Shown in pieces: positions 16,872-25,981 of a DNA stretch of 64,000 nucleotides. This DNA is from Thermodesulfobacterium sp. TA1. GTDB taxonomy: Bacteria; Desulfobacterota; Thermodesulfobacteria; Thermodesulfobacteriales; Thermodesulfobacteriaceae. The notes under the pieces are model-generated. The model did not search any database, had not been told where the DNA came from, and saw nothing but the letters and a program-made list of their open reading frames with translations. Numbering within the stretch: position 1 is the stretch's first letter; each line of letters opens with the position of its first letter. The position numbers and the translations under genes were made by a program. The stretch is from positions 124,001 through 188,000 of the forward strand of contig NZ_CP043908.1 of NCBI RefSeq assembly GCF_008630935.1, written 5' to 3'.

Positions 16872-19628
16872 ATGATTACTAAGCTTTTGTCAAAGATTGT
16901 AGGCACTAAAAACGAAAGAGAATTAAAGAAAATAAGACCTATCGTGGACAGGATAAACAGTTTAGAACCAGAGGTTAAGAAGCTTTCTGATGAGGCTCTT
17001 TCCAGAAAAACTATAGAGTTTAAGGAAAGGATAGAAAGAGGGGCAAGCTTAGACGAACTTTTACCCGAAGCTTTTGCTGTGGTTAGAGAGGCAGCAAGAC
17101 GTGTTTTGGGTATGAGACACTTTGACGTTCAGCTTATCGGAGGGGTGGTTTTACATCAAGGAAAGATCGCGGAAATGAAGACAGGTGAGGGTAAAACTTT
17201 AGTAGCTACTCTTCCTGCCTATCTTAACGCTTTAACAGGAAAAGGGGTTCACATCGTTACGGTAAACGATTACTTAGCCAAAAGAGACGCCGAGTGGATG
17301 GGACCGGTTTATCGGTTTTTGGGTCTTACCGTAGGATATTTACAAAATCAAATGGATGAGGTAGAGCGTAAAAAGGCTTATCAGTGTGATATTACCTATG
17401 GAACTAACAGTGAATTTGGTTTTGACTACCTTCGTGATAACATGAAGTATTCCTTAGAAGATATGGTGCAAAGAGGTCATCATTATGCCATCATAGACGA
17501 GGTAGACTCCATCTTGATAGACGAAGCAAGAACCCCGCTTATCATCTCGGGTCCTTCTGAAGAATCTACGGACATTTATTATTTTGTAGACGAAATCGTC
17601 AGAAAGCTCAAAAAGGATATACACTTTACCGTAGATGAAAAGACTAAAAACGCTACTTTAACCGAAGAGGGGATTGCTGAATGCGAACAATTATTGGGAA
17701 TAAAAAACCTTTACAACCCTCGTTATGTTAGATTAGTGCATCACATACATCAAGCTTTAAGGGCTCATCATCTGTTTAAGAGGGATGTAGACTATGTGGT
17801 TAAGGATGGCAAGATTATCATCGTAGACGAGTTTACCGGAAGGCTTATGCCAGGTAGAAGATGGAGTGATGGACTTCATCAGGCAATAGAGGCTAAGGAG
17901 CGGGTAAGGATAGAAGCAGAAAACCAGACCTTAGCGATGATTACCATTCAAAACTATTTTAGGATGTACGAAAAATTAGCAGGAATGACCGGAACCGCTG
18001 AAACTGAGGCTGCAGAGTTTAAACAGATATATAACTTAGACGTAGTGGTGATACCAACTCATAAACCTATGATAAGAATAGACTACCCTGATGTAGTTTT
18101 CAGGACTCAGAAAGAAAAGTTTGAAAAAGTGGTAGAAGAGATAGAACAGGCCTACAAGCAAGGCAGACCGGTTTTGGTAGGTACAACCAGCATAGAAAAA
18201 AGCGAACTTTTATCTAAGATGTTAAAGAAAAAGAAAATATCTCATCAAGTGCTTAATGCTAAACATCACGAAAAAGAAGCAGCCATCATCGCTCAAGCAG
18301 GTAGGTCCTATGCGGTTACTATAGCAACTAACATGGCTGGTAGAGGGGTAGACATCCTTTTAGGAGGTAATCCTGAAGGGTTAGCTAAGGCTCAACTTGA
18401 GGCTGAAGGATATGACCTTTCTGAAATAGATGAGAGAGCTTGGAACGAAGTTTTAGCCATGGCTAAACAAGGGATAGACCCTACAGAAAAATATAAAGAA
18501 TATTGGGCTAAAGTTTTATACGAAAGATATTTAGAATGTCAAAAAGATGCAGAAAAAGTTAAAGCCTTAGGAGGACTTTACGTTATAGGCACAGAAAGAC
18601 ATGAATCGAGAAGAGTGGACAATCAGTTAAGGGGTAGGGCAGGAAGACAGGGAGATCCAGGGGCTTCTAAGTTTTTCCTTTCCTTAGAGGATGAACTTTT
18701 ACGTCTTTTTGGTTCAGATAAGCTTAAAGGTTTTATAGAAAAGTTAGGGCTTCCTGAAGGAGAGCCTTTAGAGCATCCTTGGTTGTCAAGGGCTATAGAA
18801 CAAGCCCAGAAAAAGGTAGAGGCCTATCATTTTGAGATAAGAAAACATCTTCTTGAGTATGACGATGTTATGAACCAACAAAGAGAAACTATTTATGCTC
18901 AAAGAAAAGAGGTGTTGAAAAGTGATTCTGTAAAAGACTGGATTTTTTCAATGATAGAAGAGACGACAAACGATTTGGTAGAAGAGGCTTTTATAGAAAG
19001 AAAGGAGCTTACTCATGAGGAGTTAAAAGGTTTGGTAGAAAGGGTAAAAGAGATTTTTGCCTTTAATGTAACCTTTGGTGAAGGGAAACATTCTAAAGAA
19101 AAGGTTTTAGAATTTTTGAAAAATACCCTTTTAGAGTTTTACGAGAATAAGGAAAAGGTCATCGGACCTGATAACATGAGGGCTATTGAAAAGTATTTCT
19201 TGTTAAATACGATAGATAATCTATGGAGAGAACATCTGTTGATGCTTGACCATCTTAGGGATAGTGTAGGCTTAAGGGGTTATGGGCAGAAAAACCCGTT
19301 ACAAGAGTATAAACGAGAGGCTTTTCATCTGTTTGTAGAACTTATGAGAAAGATAAGAGAGACAACCCTTTCTTATCTCTTTAGGGTTGAAATAAAAGAA
19401 GCGTCAGAGATAGAAGGGGTGCTTGAGTTAGAGGAAGAGGTAGATACTCAGAAGCTTGAATACAAAAGAGAGGATGTTTTTGAAGAAAAGACAAATCCTG
19501 AAAAATCTCAACCAGTAAGGGTGCAAAAGGTGGGAAGAAACGACCCTTGCCCTTGTGGTAGTGGTAAAAAATATAAAAAATGTTGCGGTAAAAACTTAGA
19601 AGAGGAGGGAAAAAGTGAAATGTCCTAA
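16872..19628 (+). CDS. secA: Preprotein translocase ATPase SecA
   Basis: The motor of Sec-dependent protein export at the inner membrane. The 918 residues include Walker [21 protein letters not shown], the DEAD-type [34 protein letters not shown], and [14 protein letters not shown] (motif VI). The C-terminus bears the zinc-binding SEC-C motif [17 protein letters not shown], which also contacts SecB and ribosomes. A strong Shine-Dalgarno (TAGGAGGAAAAGG) precedes the ATG. It is divergent from truD across 109 bp, and its 3' end overlaps the following zinc-ribbon gene by 14 bp. Confidence 0.98.
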   Translation: MITKLLSKIVGTKNERELKKIRPIVDRINSLEPEVKKLSDEALSRKTIEFKERIERGASLDELLPEAFAVVREAARRVLGMRHFDVQLIGGVVLHQGKIAEMKTGEGKTLVATLPAYLNALTGKGVHIVTVNDYLAKRDAEWMGPVYRFLGLTVGYLQNQMDEVERKKAYQCDITYGTNSEFGFDYLRDNMKYSLEDMVQRGHHYAIIDEVDSILIDEARTPLIISGPSEESTDIYYFVDEIVRKLKKDIHFTVDEKTKNATLTEEGIAECEQLLGIKNLYNPRYVRLVHHIHQALRAHHLFKRDVDYVVKDGKIIIVDEFTGRLMPGRRWSDGLHQAIEAKERVRIEAENQTLAMITIQNYFRMYEKLAGMTGTAETEAAEFKQIYNLDVVVIPTHKPMIRIDYPDVVFRTQKEKFEKVVEEIEQAYKQGRPVLVGTTSIEKSELLSKMLKKKKISHQVLNAKHHEKEAAIIAQAGRSYAVTIATNMAGRGVDILLGGNPEGLAKAQLEAEGYDLSEIDERAWNEVLAMAKQGIDPTEKYKEYWAKVLYERYLECQKDAEKVKALGGLYVIGTERHESRRVDNQLRGRAGRQGDPGASKFFLSLEDELLRLFGSDKLKGFIEKLGLPEGEPLEHPWLSRAIEQAQKKVEAYHFEIRKHLLEYDDVMNQQRETIYAQRKEVLKSDSVKDWIFSMIEETTNDLVEEAFIERKELTHEELKGLVERVKEIFAFNVTFGEGKHSKEKVLEFLKNTLLEFYENKEKVIGPDNMRAIEKYFLLNTIDNLWREHLLMLDHLRDSVGLRGYGQKNPLQEYKREAFHLFVELMRKIRETTLSYLFRVEIKEASEIEGVLELEEEVDTQKLEYKREDVFEEKTNPEKSQPVRVQKVGRNDPCPCGSGKKYKKCCGKNLEEEGKSEMS

Positions 19629-19842
19629 ATGTGGTTATGTGTTTTCTGAAGAGTATACACAATGTTTAAAATGCGGTAATACCATGACCCTTATTTTAGA
19701 GGTGTTGGGGGATTTTCCGTCTCCAGCAAAAGAGCCTTTTTTATCGGTTGAAGACTTTATGAAACAACCTCTTATAGAAGAGCCAGAAGGAGGAGAAACT
19801 CCTCCTCCCCCTAAAGAGATTGAGTTAAAATTACCTGAATAA
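19615..19842 (+). CDS. Small zinc-ribbon protein of unknown function
   Basis: 75 residues from a GTG start that overlaps the secA 3' end. The N-terminus has two Cys pairs, CPKCGYVF and CLKCGN, spaced to bind one zinc. The rest is acidic and proline-rich ([17 protein letters not shown]) and looks unstructured. No function can be assigned. Translational coupling to secA suggests co-expression only. It converges with bamD with 7 bp between the stops. Confidence 0.65.
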   Translation: MKCPKCGYVFSEEYTQCLKCGNTMTLILEVLGDFPSPAKEPFLSVEDFMKQPLIEEPEGGETPPPPKEIELKLPE

Positions 19843-19849
19843 AGGTTTT

Positions 19850-20632
19850 TTAAGGAAATCTATCTCCCCAGAAGTCTTTTTTAGTGCCTTCGGCAAGTTC
19901 TTTAGTTTCAAATAAGGCTTTCTGATAATAAAGAGTAACTACTTTTTTAGCCTCTTGGTAGATATTAGTATCAGGGAAGTTATTAAGGATATAAAGGACT
20001 CGGTTGTAAGCCGCCCGGTAATACCCTATCTTGTAGTAAAATTGAGCTACGTAAAATTCATGTTTAGCTAACTGTTCTCGAAGTTCTTTAATCCTTTTAG
20101 CTGCTTCAGCCCGATAAGGATTTTGAGGATAAGATTGTAATAGCCTTTGATAGGTTTCTATTGCCTTTTTGGCATAGGATTGGTCTCTGTCAAAAGTGAG
20201 CCTAAGTTTATAATAGCAGGTGCCTATTTGAAAGATAACATAAGGTATGGCTTCATTGTTAGGGTAGAATTTTTCAAAAGATTCATAAAGAGAAAGGGCC
20301 TCTAAGTATTCACCTTCCCAGAACTTAGAGTCAGCCATCCTCAACTCAGCCAAGATAGCCTGAGGACTTCCTGGATAAAGGTCTCTTATCTTTTTATAGT
20401 ACTCGTAAGAAAGGTCATAGCTTCCTCTGTTAAAAAATCTTTCTGCATCTCTTAATAAGGTCCCTAAGTCTTCTTCTTCGGTTTTGCTAGATTTTTGAGA
20501 AATTTCTTTTCCAAATTTAGAAGAGATTTGAGATCCGATCTTAGAAACCGTTCCACATCCATAAAGACTAATCAATATGCTCAAACTAAAAATCCATAAA
20601 AGGATAAAGGTTGGTTTAAGGCTTTTAAGCAT
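19850..20632 (-). CDS. bamD: Outer-membrane assembly lipoprotein BamD
   Basis: A component of the beta-barrel assembly machinery. The 260-residue protein has a lipoprotein signal peptide ending in the lipobox LYGC (Cys about residue 26), then TPR-like repeats (AERFFNRGSYDLSYEYYKK, GEYLEALSLYESFEKFYP, QRLLQSYPQNPYRAEAAKR, RAAYNRVLYILNNFPDT) that match BamD/YfiO order and length. It is the last gene of the minus-strand group mqnB-mqnD-tolQ-trxA-bamD and lies 6 bp after trxA. Confidence 0.9.
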   Translation of the reverse strand: MLKSLKPTFILLWIFSLSILISLYGCGTVSKIGSQISSKFGKEISQKSSKTEEEDLGTLLRDAERFFNRGSYDLSYEYYKKIRDLYPGSPQAILAELRMADSKFWEGEYLEALSLYESFEKFYPNNEAIPYVIFQIGTCYYKLRLTFDRDQSYAKKAIETYQRLLQSYPQNPYRAEAAKRIKELREQLAKHEFYVAQFYYKIGYYRAAYNRVLYILNNFPDTNIYQEAKKVVTLYYQKALFETKELAEGTKKDFWGDRFP

Positions 20633-20638
20633 ATACCT

Positions 20639-20962
20639 TTAAGCTAAAACTTTGTTTAAGGCGTTTACTATGGTGTTTTTAGAAACAGCCCCTACGATTA
20701 CCTCTACAGGCTCTCCGTTTTTAAAGATGATAAGGGTGGGGATGGCTCTTATTCCATATTTTCCTGGGGTAATAGGATTTTCGTCTACGTTTAATTTCAT
20801 TACCTTAACTTTACCTTCAAACTCCTCTGCTATTTCATCGATTATTGGTGCAATCACCCTACAAGGGCCACACCAAGCAGCCCAAAAATCAACCAAGACA
20901 GGGATTGGTGATTGGAGAACCTCCGTTTCAAAAGTTTCGTCCGTTACCTTTGGTGCCCCCAT
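20639..20962 (-). CDS. trxA: Thioredoxin
   Basis: A cytoplasmic disulfide reductase of 107 residues with the classic active site [15 protein letters not shown], the cis-proline segment [13 protein letters not shown] and normal length. No signal peptide is present. A good Shine-Dalgarno (AGGAGGTTAAC) lies before the ATG. It is placed between tolQ and bamD in a minus-strand group. Confidence 0.97.
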   Translation of the reverse strand: MGAPKVTDETFETEVLQSPIPVLVDFWAAWCGPCRVIAPIIDEIAEEFEGKVKVMKLNVDENPITPGKYGIRAIPTLIIFKNGEPVEVIVGAVSKNTIVNALNKVLA

Positions 20963-21029
20963 GTTAACCTCCTTTAAATATTTTAGTAAAAAAATACATT
21001 AACCTAAAACCCTAAAACTGCAACCCTTT

Positions 21030-21719
21030 TTATCCTAAAAAACCTCTTTTTAAAACCAAAAAAAGTTTTTTAAGAACGGTCTCAAGCTCTTTGTTAAATT
21101 TTTCATTTTTTATGAGAAAATAGTTATAAGCCATGACAGCCGGTATAGCACAAAAAAGCCCCATAGCAGTGTTGATAAGGGCCTCAGCTATGCCAGGGGC
21201 TACTGTAGCTAAACTGGCACTCCCTTTTAATCCAATATCATGAAAGGCTTTCATAATACCCCAGACCGTGCCAAAAAGTCCTATAAATGGTGCCACATTA
21301 CCGGTTGTGGCAAGAAAACCTAAACCCTTATTTAGGTTCAAAAGCATCCGTTCTTTTTCTAAGGAAATCAACTCCTCAAGCTCTTTTTCAGCAAGATTTA
21401 TCTTGAAACGCTCGTCAGCAATTTTGGGAGTAGCCGTCCTGAAGTAATAATCGTATATTTCACCAAAACCTGCTACCATCCTTTTAATCCCTTTAGAAAT
21501 TAAATTTTGGTCTAAAGATTTAACCAATTTGATTAAACCTGAAAAATCTTTGGTGCTTTCAAGGCTTTTGTTAAAGTCTTCAAGATCATTGGCAAAGGAT
21601 TTATACCTAAAATAATTGGCGATGATGTAATACCAACTTTGGATACTAAAAAAGACTAATAGTAAAAGTACGGCTTTGCCTACATACCCTGTTTGAGAAA
21701 AAAGTTTCCAAAATTCCAT
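21030..21719 (-). CDS. tolQ: TolQ/ExbB-type proton channel protein
   Basis: The inner-membrane proton-channel subunit that energises the Tol-Pal or TonB system. The 229-residue protein has an N-terminal membrane helix ([19 protein letters not shown]), a cytoplasmic helical domain, and two C-terminal helices with the family motifs [20 protein letters not shown] and [24 protein letters not shown]. It starts one base after the mqnD stop. No TolR/ExbD partner gene follows here; trxA does. TolQ and ExbB cannot be told apart by this sequence alone. Confidence 0.85.
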   Translation of the reverse strand: MEFWKLFSQTGYVGKAVLLLLVFFSIQSWYYIIANYFRYKSFANDLEDFNKSLESTKDFSGLIKLVKSLDQNLISKGIKRMVAGFGEIYDYYFRTATPKIADERFKINLAEKELEELISLEKERMLLNLNKGLGFLATTGNVAPFIGLFGTVWGIMKAFHDIGLKGSASLATVAPGIAEALINTAMGLFCAIPAVMAYNYFLIKNEKFNKELETVLKKLFLVLKRGFLG

Positions 21720-22547
21720 CTATCCTCTCCAAACCAATTCGTTGATGTCTTTTTCTATTTTTAGAAGGTTTTTTAAATACGTCAACCCTTTTAAAGCACC
21801 TTCTTTTAGGTTAAAGGTGTGTTCTGTTACGTAGGTGTCTACGTGAAGTTTTATCACTTCTTCATCAAGTTCTTGGGCGTAAAACTTTAGCAAAGGTAGC
21901 ACCTCTTTCCAGTGTTCTTTTGCCCACAAAAGGCTTTCTCTAAAGGCGTTTACTAAGGATTGTTTGAGTTGAGGGGATAGGTCTTTTTTGATAAAAAAAC
22001 CTCCTAAAGGCACCGGAGCCACTGTTTGTCTTTCCCAATATTCTCCCAGGTCACAAATTTGATAAAGACCATGCTTTTGGTAAACAAAACGACCTTCGTG
22101 AATCAAAACCCCTAAGTCAGCTTTTTTCTCTAAAAGAAAAGGTATGATTTGATCATAACGGACGAAGACCTTATTTATCTCACCTTGGTAAAAAAATCGA
22201 AAAAGCAAATGTGCGGTGGTATGCTCTCCAGGGATAGCTATGGTAAGGTTGGGAAAATCTTCTGGGCTGTAAGGTTTAAGGCTTACTATCAAAGGACCAG
22301 CCCCAAATCCTAAAGCCGCCCCTACAGGCATAAGTTCATAGGTCTGATAAAGTTTATCCCAGATGGCAAAAGAGGTTTTAATTACCGGTATGTGGCCTTC
22401 AATTCCTAATCGGTTTAAGGTTTCTATGTCTTCAAACCGAAAGGTTAAGTTTATCCCTGGGTTTATCCTTTTTAATAAAAGCCCAGAAAGGATAAAAACG
22501 TCGTTAGGGCAAGGGGAAAGGGCTATGGTTAAAGGTTTTTCAGACAT
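21720..22547 (-). CDS. mqnD: 1,4-dihydroxy-6-naphthoate synthase (futalosine menaquinone pathway)
   Basis: Converts cyclic dehypoxanthinyl futalosine to 1,4-dihydroxy-6-naphthoate. The 275 residues begin IALSPCPNDVFILSGLL, the MqnD hallmark, with VIKTSFAIWDKLY and ALGFGAGPLIVS, in a periplasmic-binding-protein-like fold without a signal peptide. It overlaps mqnB by 19 bp. Together they show menaquinone is made by the futalosine route, as is common in anaerobic thermophiles; mqnA, mqnC and mqnE are not in this window. Confidence 0.93.
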   Translation of the reverse strand: MSEKPLTIALSPCPNDVFILSGLLLKRINPGINLTFRFEDIETLNRLGIEGHIPVIKTSFAIWDKLYQTYELMPVGAALGFGAGPLIVSLKPYSPEDFPNLTIAIPGEHTTAHLLFRFFYQGEINKVFVRYDQIIPFLLEKKADLGVLIHEGRFVYQKHGLYQICDLGEYWERQTVAPVPLGGFFIKKDLSPQLKQSLVNAFRESLLWAKEHWKEVLPLLKFYAQELDEEVIKLHVDTYVTEHTFNLKEGALKGLTYLKNLLKIEKDINELVWRG

Positions 22548-23149
22548 TTAGCCACCTCTCTTAAGACCTGAGAAGCTTTATTTAAATCCCAGGGTTTGTC
22601 AGGTGCTTCTAAAAGATTGCTTATTACCCTTACCTCTAAAAGCTCAATCCCCAGTTTTTCTGCAGCCTTAGCTACCCCAAAGCCTTCCATGTTTTCTGCA
22701 ACCACTTTAAATCGATTTTTAAAAAAAAGGCTTCGTTCTGGGTCGTAAGAGGTTGCACAAACAGTAGCCATAGGTCCAACTAAGGTTCTCAGCCCCTTGT
22801 TTTTAAGCAGTTTTTCTACCTTTGATACTAAAACTGAAGGAAATTCTATTTCTTGACTTACCTTCAGTTTTTCTGGGAGACTTTCATAGCGGTCTTTATG
22901 TTTTCTTCCAAAATCAACCCATACTTCTTTAGAGGCAATCACCACGTCCCCTTCCCTTAATCCGGTATTAGGATAGCCACCTGCCCATCCTATAAGCACA
23001 AACCTTTTGTCTAGGTTATTCTGGAAAAGAAGAGTACAGGTCACCGAAGCTTCAACCACTCCTATCCCGGTTAAACTATATTCTATATCTAAATCAGAAA
23101 TAGAAGAAGCCTCAAATTCTGAAGGTACAAGAAAAGAAATCTTTTTCAT
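22529..23149 (-). CDS. mqnB: Futalosine hydrolase
   Basis: Releases hypoxanthine from futalosine. This 206-residue nucleoside-phosphorylase-fold protein has SLTGIGVVEASV, LIGWAGGYPNTGLREGDVVIAS and VAENMEGFGVAKAAEKLGIE (purine-binding Met-Glu). These fit MqnB better than MTA/SAH nucleosidase because of the tandem position with mqnD. The start overlaps the small upstream gene by 4 bp. Confidence 0.9.
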   Translation of the reverse strand: MKKISFLVPSEFEASSISDLDIEYSLTGIGVVEASVTCTLLFQNNLDKRFVLIGWAGGYPNTGLREGDVVIASKEVWVDFGRKHKDRYESLPEKLKVSQEIEFPSVLVSKVEKLLKNKGLRTLVGPMATVCATSYDPERSLFFKNRFKVVAENMEGFGVAKAAEKLGIELLEVRVISNLLEAPDKPWDLNKASQVLREVAKCLKNL

Positions 23150-23454
23150 TTCAAGGCTTCTAACTCAAGGTTATCATCAAGGTAGACTATTTCCCCATGA
23201 ATTCCTAAGGATAAAAGTTCTTCTAAAATAAAATCTACCTCGTTGCACCGGATAAGATTTCCTTCAGAATAGAAGGGAAGATATATTCTTACTTGAGGAG
23301 GGTTTAATCCCACAGCCTCTACCTCTATCTTTGCCTCTTCAGGCAGGCCTTTAAGTCTTTCTTTTAAAAATTTTTTGGTAAAAAGTTTTACATCTTTTAA
23401 ATTTTTAAAACTTTTTTTCACCTCAAAATGCCACTTCCCATTTTTAAAAAACAT
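23146..23454 (-). CDS. Small hypothetical protein upstream of mqnB
   Basis: About 102 residues from the ATG at 23454, reached by an AAAGGT ribosome-binding-like stretch. An upstream ATG at 23481 would leave only 6 bp to the divergent DUF72 gene. The protein is Lys-rich with KLFTKKFLKERLKGLPEEAK, then IYLPFYSEGN and DFILEELLSLGIHGEIVYLDD. I do not recognise it. The 4-bp overlap with mqnB implies co-translation. Confidence 0.65.
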   Translation of the reverse strand: MFFKNGKWHFEVKKSFKNLKDVKLFTKKFLKERLKGLPEEAKIEVEAVGLNPPQVRIYLPFYSEGNLIRCNEVDFILEELLSLGIHGEIVYLDDNLELEALK

Positions 23455-23487
23455 TTTACCTTTAAAAATAAAAAATAGCAATCAAAA

Positions 23488-24210
23488 ATGAAGGCTTATA
23501 TAGGAACTTCTGGTTGGAGTTACTATTCGTTTAAAGGTATTTTATATCCAGTAGAAAGTAAGCCTAAGGACTGGCTTTCTATTTACGCTAAACATTTTAA
23601 CACCGTAGAGGTTAACGTTACCTTTTACCGACTTCCTTCTTCTAAGACGTTTGAGAAATGGTATGCAGAAACCCCGGAGGATTTCGTCTTTTCGTTAAAG
23701 GCACCCAAGATTATTACCCATGTAAAAAGATTAAAAGAGGTTTTAGAGGATTTAAGGGAGTTTTTAAAAAGAATAGCTGTTTTAAAAGAAAAGGCTAAAG
23801 TTTTACTTTTTCAGTTTCCCCCGTCTTTAAAGTTTGAGAAGAATTTGATAGAAAACTTTTTAAAGGTTTTACCTTCTGATTATTTAATGGTTATAGAAAT
23901 AAGAAATCAGTCTTTTCATACAGAAGAGTTTGTAGATATGGTTAGAGAAAAAGGGATATGTCTTTGTTTTTCTGATTGCGGGAAAAGATATCCTTCCTGG
24001 TATGAGGTACAGACTACAGATTTTTTGTATGTTAGATTGCATGGAAGAGAAAAACTTTACGTTTCTAAGTATAAAGAAGAGGAGTTAAAAGCTTTAGTTA
24101 AAAGCTTAAAAAGGTTTGAGTTTAAAGAGCTTTTTGTTTATTTTGATAACACAGCGTTAGGGCATGCGGTTACAGATGCTTTAACCTTTAAGTCCCTTGT
24201 AGAGGTTTAG
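23488..24210 (+). CDS. DUF72 family protein (YecE-like)
   Basis: 240 residues with the DUF72 TIM-barrel hallmarks IGTSGWSYYSFKG, FNTVEVNVTFYRLPS, FSLKAPKIITHVKRL, LLFQFPPSLKF and YVRLHGREKLY. The biochemical role is not established for the family. It is an isolated plus-strand gene between two minus-strand groups: its start lies near the divergent small gene and its stop overlaps the stop of the response regulator gene by 4 bp. Confidence 0.9.
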   Translation: MKAYIGTSGWSYYSFKGILYPVESKPKDWLSIYAKHFNTVEVNVTFYRLPSSKTFEKWYAETPEDFVFSLKAPKIITHVKRLKEVLEDLREFLKRIAVLKEKAKVLLFQFPPSLKFEKNLIENFLKVLPSDYLMVIEIRNQSFHTEEFVDMVREKGICLCFSDCGKRYPSWYEVQTTDFLYVRLHGREKLYVSKYKEEELKALVKSLKRFEFKELFVYFDNTALGHAVTDALTFKSLVEV

Positions 24211-25367
24211 GATAGGTCTTCTTCAGCGAGTGCTTGATAGAGCTTAAAAAGATGTGGTATTTCTTCATCTTGGAAAAGGGTTCTAATCTCTAAGATGTCT
24301 GGTTTGATTTTAAGGAAGACATCTACCAGTTCAGGGTCAAACCGAGTCCCTTTTTCGGATTTAATGATCTGTAAGGCTATATCATAGGGTAAAGCCCTTC
24401 GGTAAGGTCTGTTTGAAGTGAGGGCATCAAACACATCGGCTATGGCTACTATTCTTGCAAAAAGAGGTATTTTTTTACCTTTTAACCCGCAAGGATAACC
24501 TTTCCCATCCCATCTTTCGTGGTGATAAAGGGCGATTTTTTGAGCGGCTTTAAGGTATTTTATGTTAGAACCTTCTAAAATTTTAGCCCCTATAATCGTG
24601 TGAAGTTTCATGATTTCCCATTCTTTTGGGGTAAGTGGGCCAGGTTTAAGAAGGATCTTGTCAGGAATACCTAATTTACCTATGTCATGAAGCGGAGAGG
24701 CGTATTGAAGGATTTCTATTTGACTTTGGGAAAGTCCTATGGCTTCTGCGATCCTACTACAGTAAAAGCTTATTCTATGAATGTGGGATCCTGTGTGTTC
24801 ATCTCTGTATTCTGCAGCTTTAGCAAGCCTATGAATAATTTCTAAGGAAAGCTTTCTTATCTCTTCATGTGCTTCGTTTAACCCTAAATAAATTTTCTGA
24901 ATTTCTTTGGTTTTTTGAATTACCTCTCTTTCCAGGTTGGCTTGGTAAGTCTTTAAAAACTCACGATATTTTTTATTTTTACTTAAAGTTTTTATCCTTA
25001 CGAAAAGCTCTGGAATAAAAATCGGTTTGGTTAAAAAATCGTCTGCTCCTGCTGCAAGACAGTTAATTTTAGTTTCTAAATCGTTTACCCCGGTAATGAT
25101 GATTACCCCTATTTCAAAGGTTTGATTGTTGTTTTTGATAATTTTACACAAGGAAAGACCGTCCAATCCAGGTAATAGATAGTCTATTAGAGCGATGTCT
25201 GGGTTTACTTCCTCAAGCTTAGCCAAAAACTCTTGCCCAGTTTTCGCAGAAAAAACCTTAAATCCTTCTAAACTTAAAACCTCGGCTAAAGAGGTTCTAA
25301 TATGGTCGTCGTCATCTACTAAAAAAACCTTGGTATGTTCAGGCGCTTCTATCTCTGGCAAAAACAT
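24207..25367 (-). CDS. Response regulator with HD-GYP c-di-GMP phosphodiesterase domain
   Basis: 386 residues. The receiver domain, about 12-130, shows VFLVDDDDHIR, phosphoacceptor Asp in ALIDYLLPGLDG and the Lys in DFLTKPIFIPEL. A helical linker of about 135-180 precedes the HD-GYP domain at about 185-360, with DEHTGSHIHRI, HDIGKLGIPDKIL and HHERWDGKGYPCGL. All metal ligands and the GYP tripeptide are intact, so it should hydrolyse c-di-GMP when signalled. No sensor kinase is adjacent. Its start overlaps mobA by 19 bp. Confidence 0.92.
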   Translation of the reverse strand: MFLPEIEAPEHTKVFLVDDDDHIRTSLAEVLSLEGFKVFSAKTGQEFLAKLEEVNPDIALIDYLLPGLDGLSLCKIIKNNNQTFEIGVIIITGVNDLETKINCLAAGADDFLTKPIFIPELFVRIKTLSKNKKYREFLKTYQANLEREVIQKTKEIQKIYLGLNEAHEEIRKLSLEIIHRLAKAAEYRDEHTGSHIHRISFYCSRIAEAIGLSQSQIEILQYASPLHDIGKLGIPDKILLKPGPLTPKEWEIMKLHTIIGAKILEGSNIKYLKAAQKIALYHHERWDGKGYPCGLKGKKIPLFARIVAIADVFDALTSNRPYRRALPYDIALQIIKSEKGTRFDPELVDVFLKIKPDILEIRTLFQDEEIPHLFKLYQALAEEDLS

Positions 25368-25981
25368 CTTTCAGCTTCCTTTAGGTCTTCCAAAGTATTT
25401 AAATTAATAAAATTTTTGGGATTTACCAGACTGTCTTTTAATATTAAGACTCTCCCTTTATTCATAAGATGATTAAAAAATCTAAAAAGGCTATACTTAG
25501 GAGACATAGTGAAAAAAGTTTCTATTTCATCTTTTAGCCATACAGGATATACCCCAGGAAAAGGTTTTATTTTTTCTTGTCCTTGGGAAAGAAGGACAAA
25601 CCCATGACAAAAGATCTCAGAAAGAGAGGTTAAAAATTTAAGAAAGCTAAGTTCTACCAGAGGTTGGTCTACTGCTAAAAAAAGCACGCTTCCTTCGTTA
25701 AAAGCTGAAACCCCAGACCATATCCCTGAAATAGGGCCCTCTATCTTAGGATTTTTATCATAGATAAAAGTAAAATCTTTTTGAGAAACCCCCAGAGCTA
25801 CTAAAGCCTCAGTTATTTTTTGAGCTTGGTCCTTATTTTTTACCGAAAAATATACCGGTAATTCAACCTTTTTAGCAATTTCAAAAACCCAGTAAGCTAA
25901 AGGTTTTCCTAAAAAAGGTTTTAACGGTTTTTCTCCTCCTATTCTTTCTCCTTTGCCTCCAGCCAATACCACTACTTTCAT
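25349..25981 (-). CDS. mobA: Molybdenum cofactor guanylyltransferase
   Basis: Transfers GMP from GTP to molybdopterin to form the guanine dinucleotide cofactor used by formate dehydrogenases and similar oxidoreductases. The 210 residues have the nucleotidyltransferase motif VVLAGGKGERIGGEKPLKPF, the segment PISGIWSGVSAF, and the metal-binding FLAVDQPLV. The start overlaps the sbcC stop by 4 bp. The match to MobA is good but moderately divergent. Confidence 0.85.
   Translation of the reverse strand: MKVVVLAGGKGERIGGEKPLKPFLGKPLAYWVFEIAKKVELPVYFSVKNKDQAQKITEALVALGVSQKDFTFIYDKNPKIEGPISGIWSGVSAFNEGSVLFLAVDQPLVELSFLKFLTSLSEIFCHGFVLLSQGQEKIKPFPGVYPVWLKDEIETFFTMSPKYSLFRFFNHLMNKGRVLILKDSLVNPKNFINLNTLEDLKEAERCFCQR

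Noticed and set aside
16763-16906. An N-terminal extension of TruD by 48 residues
   Set aside because: It would overlap divergent secA and its ribosome-binding site, and the TruD family begins at MKIKESLEDF.
19783-19808. GGAGGAG-AAA-CTCCTCC hairpin as a terminator
   Set aside because: It lies inside the small zinc-ribbon gene, encodes its GGETPPPP segment and has no T-run.
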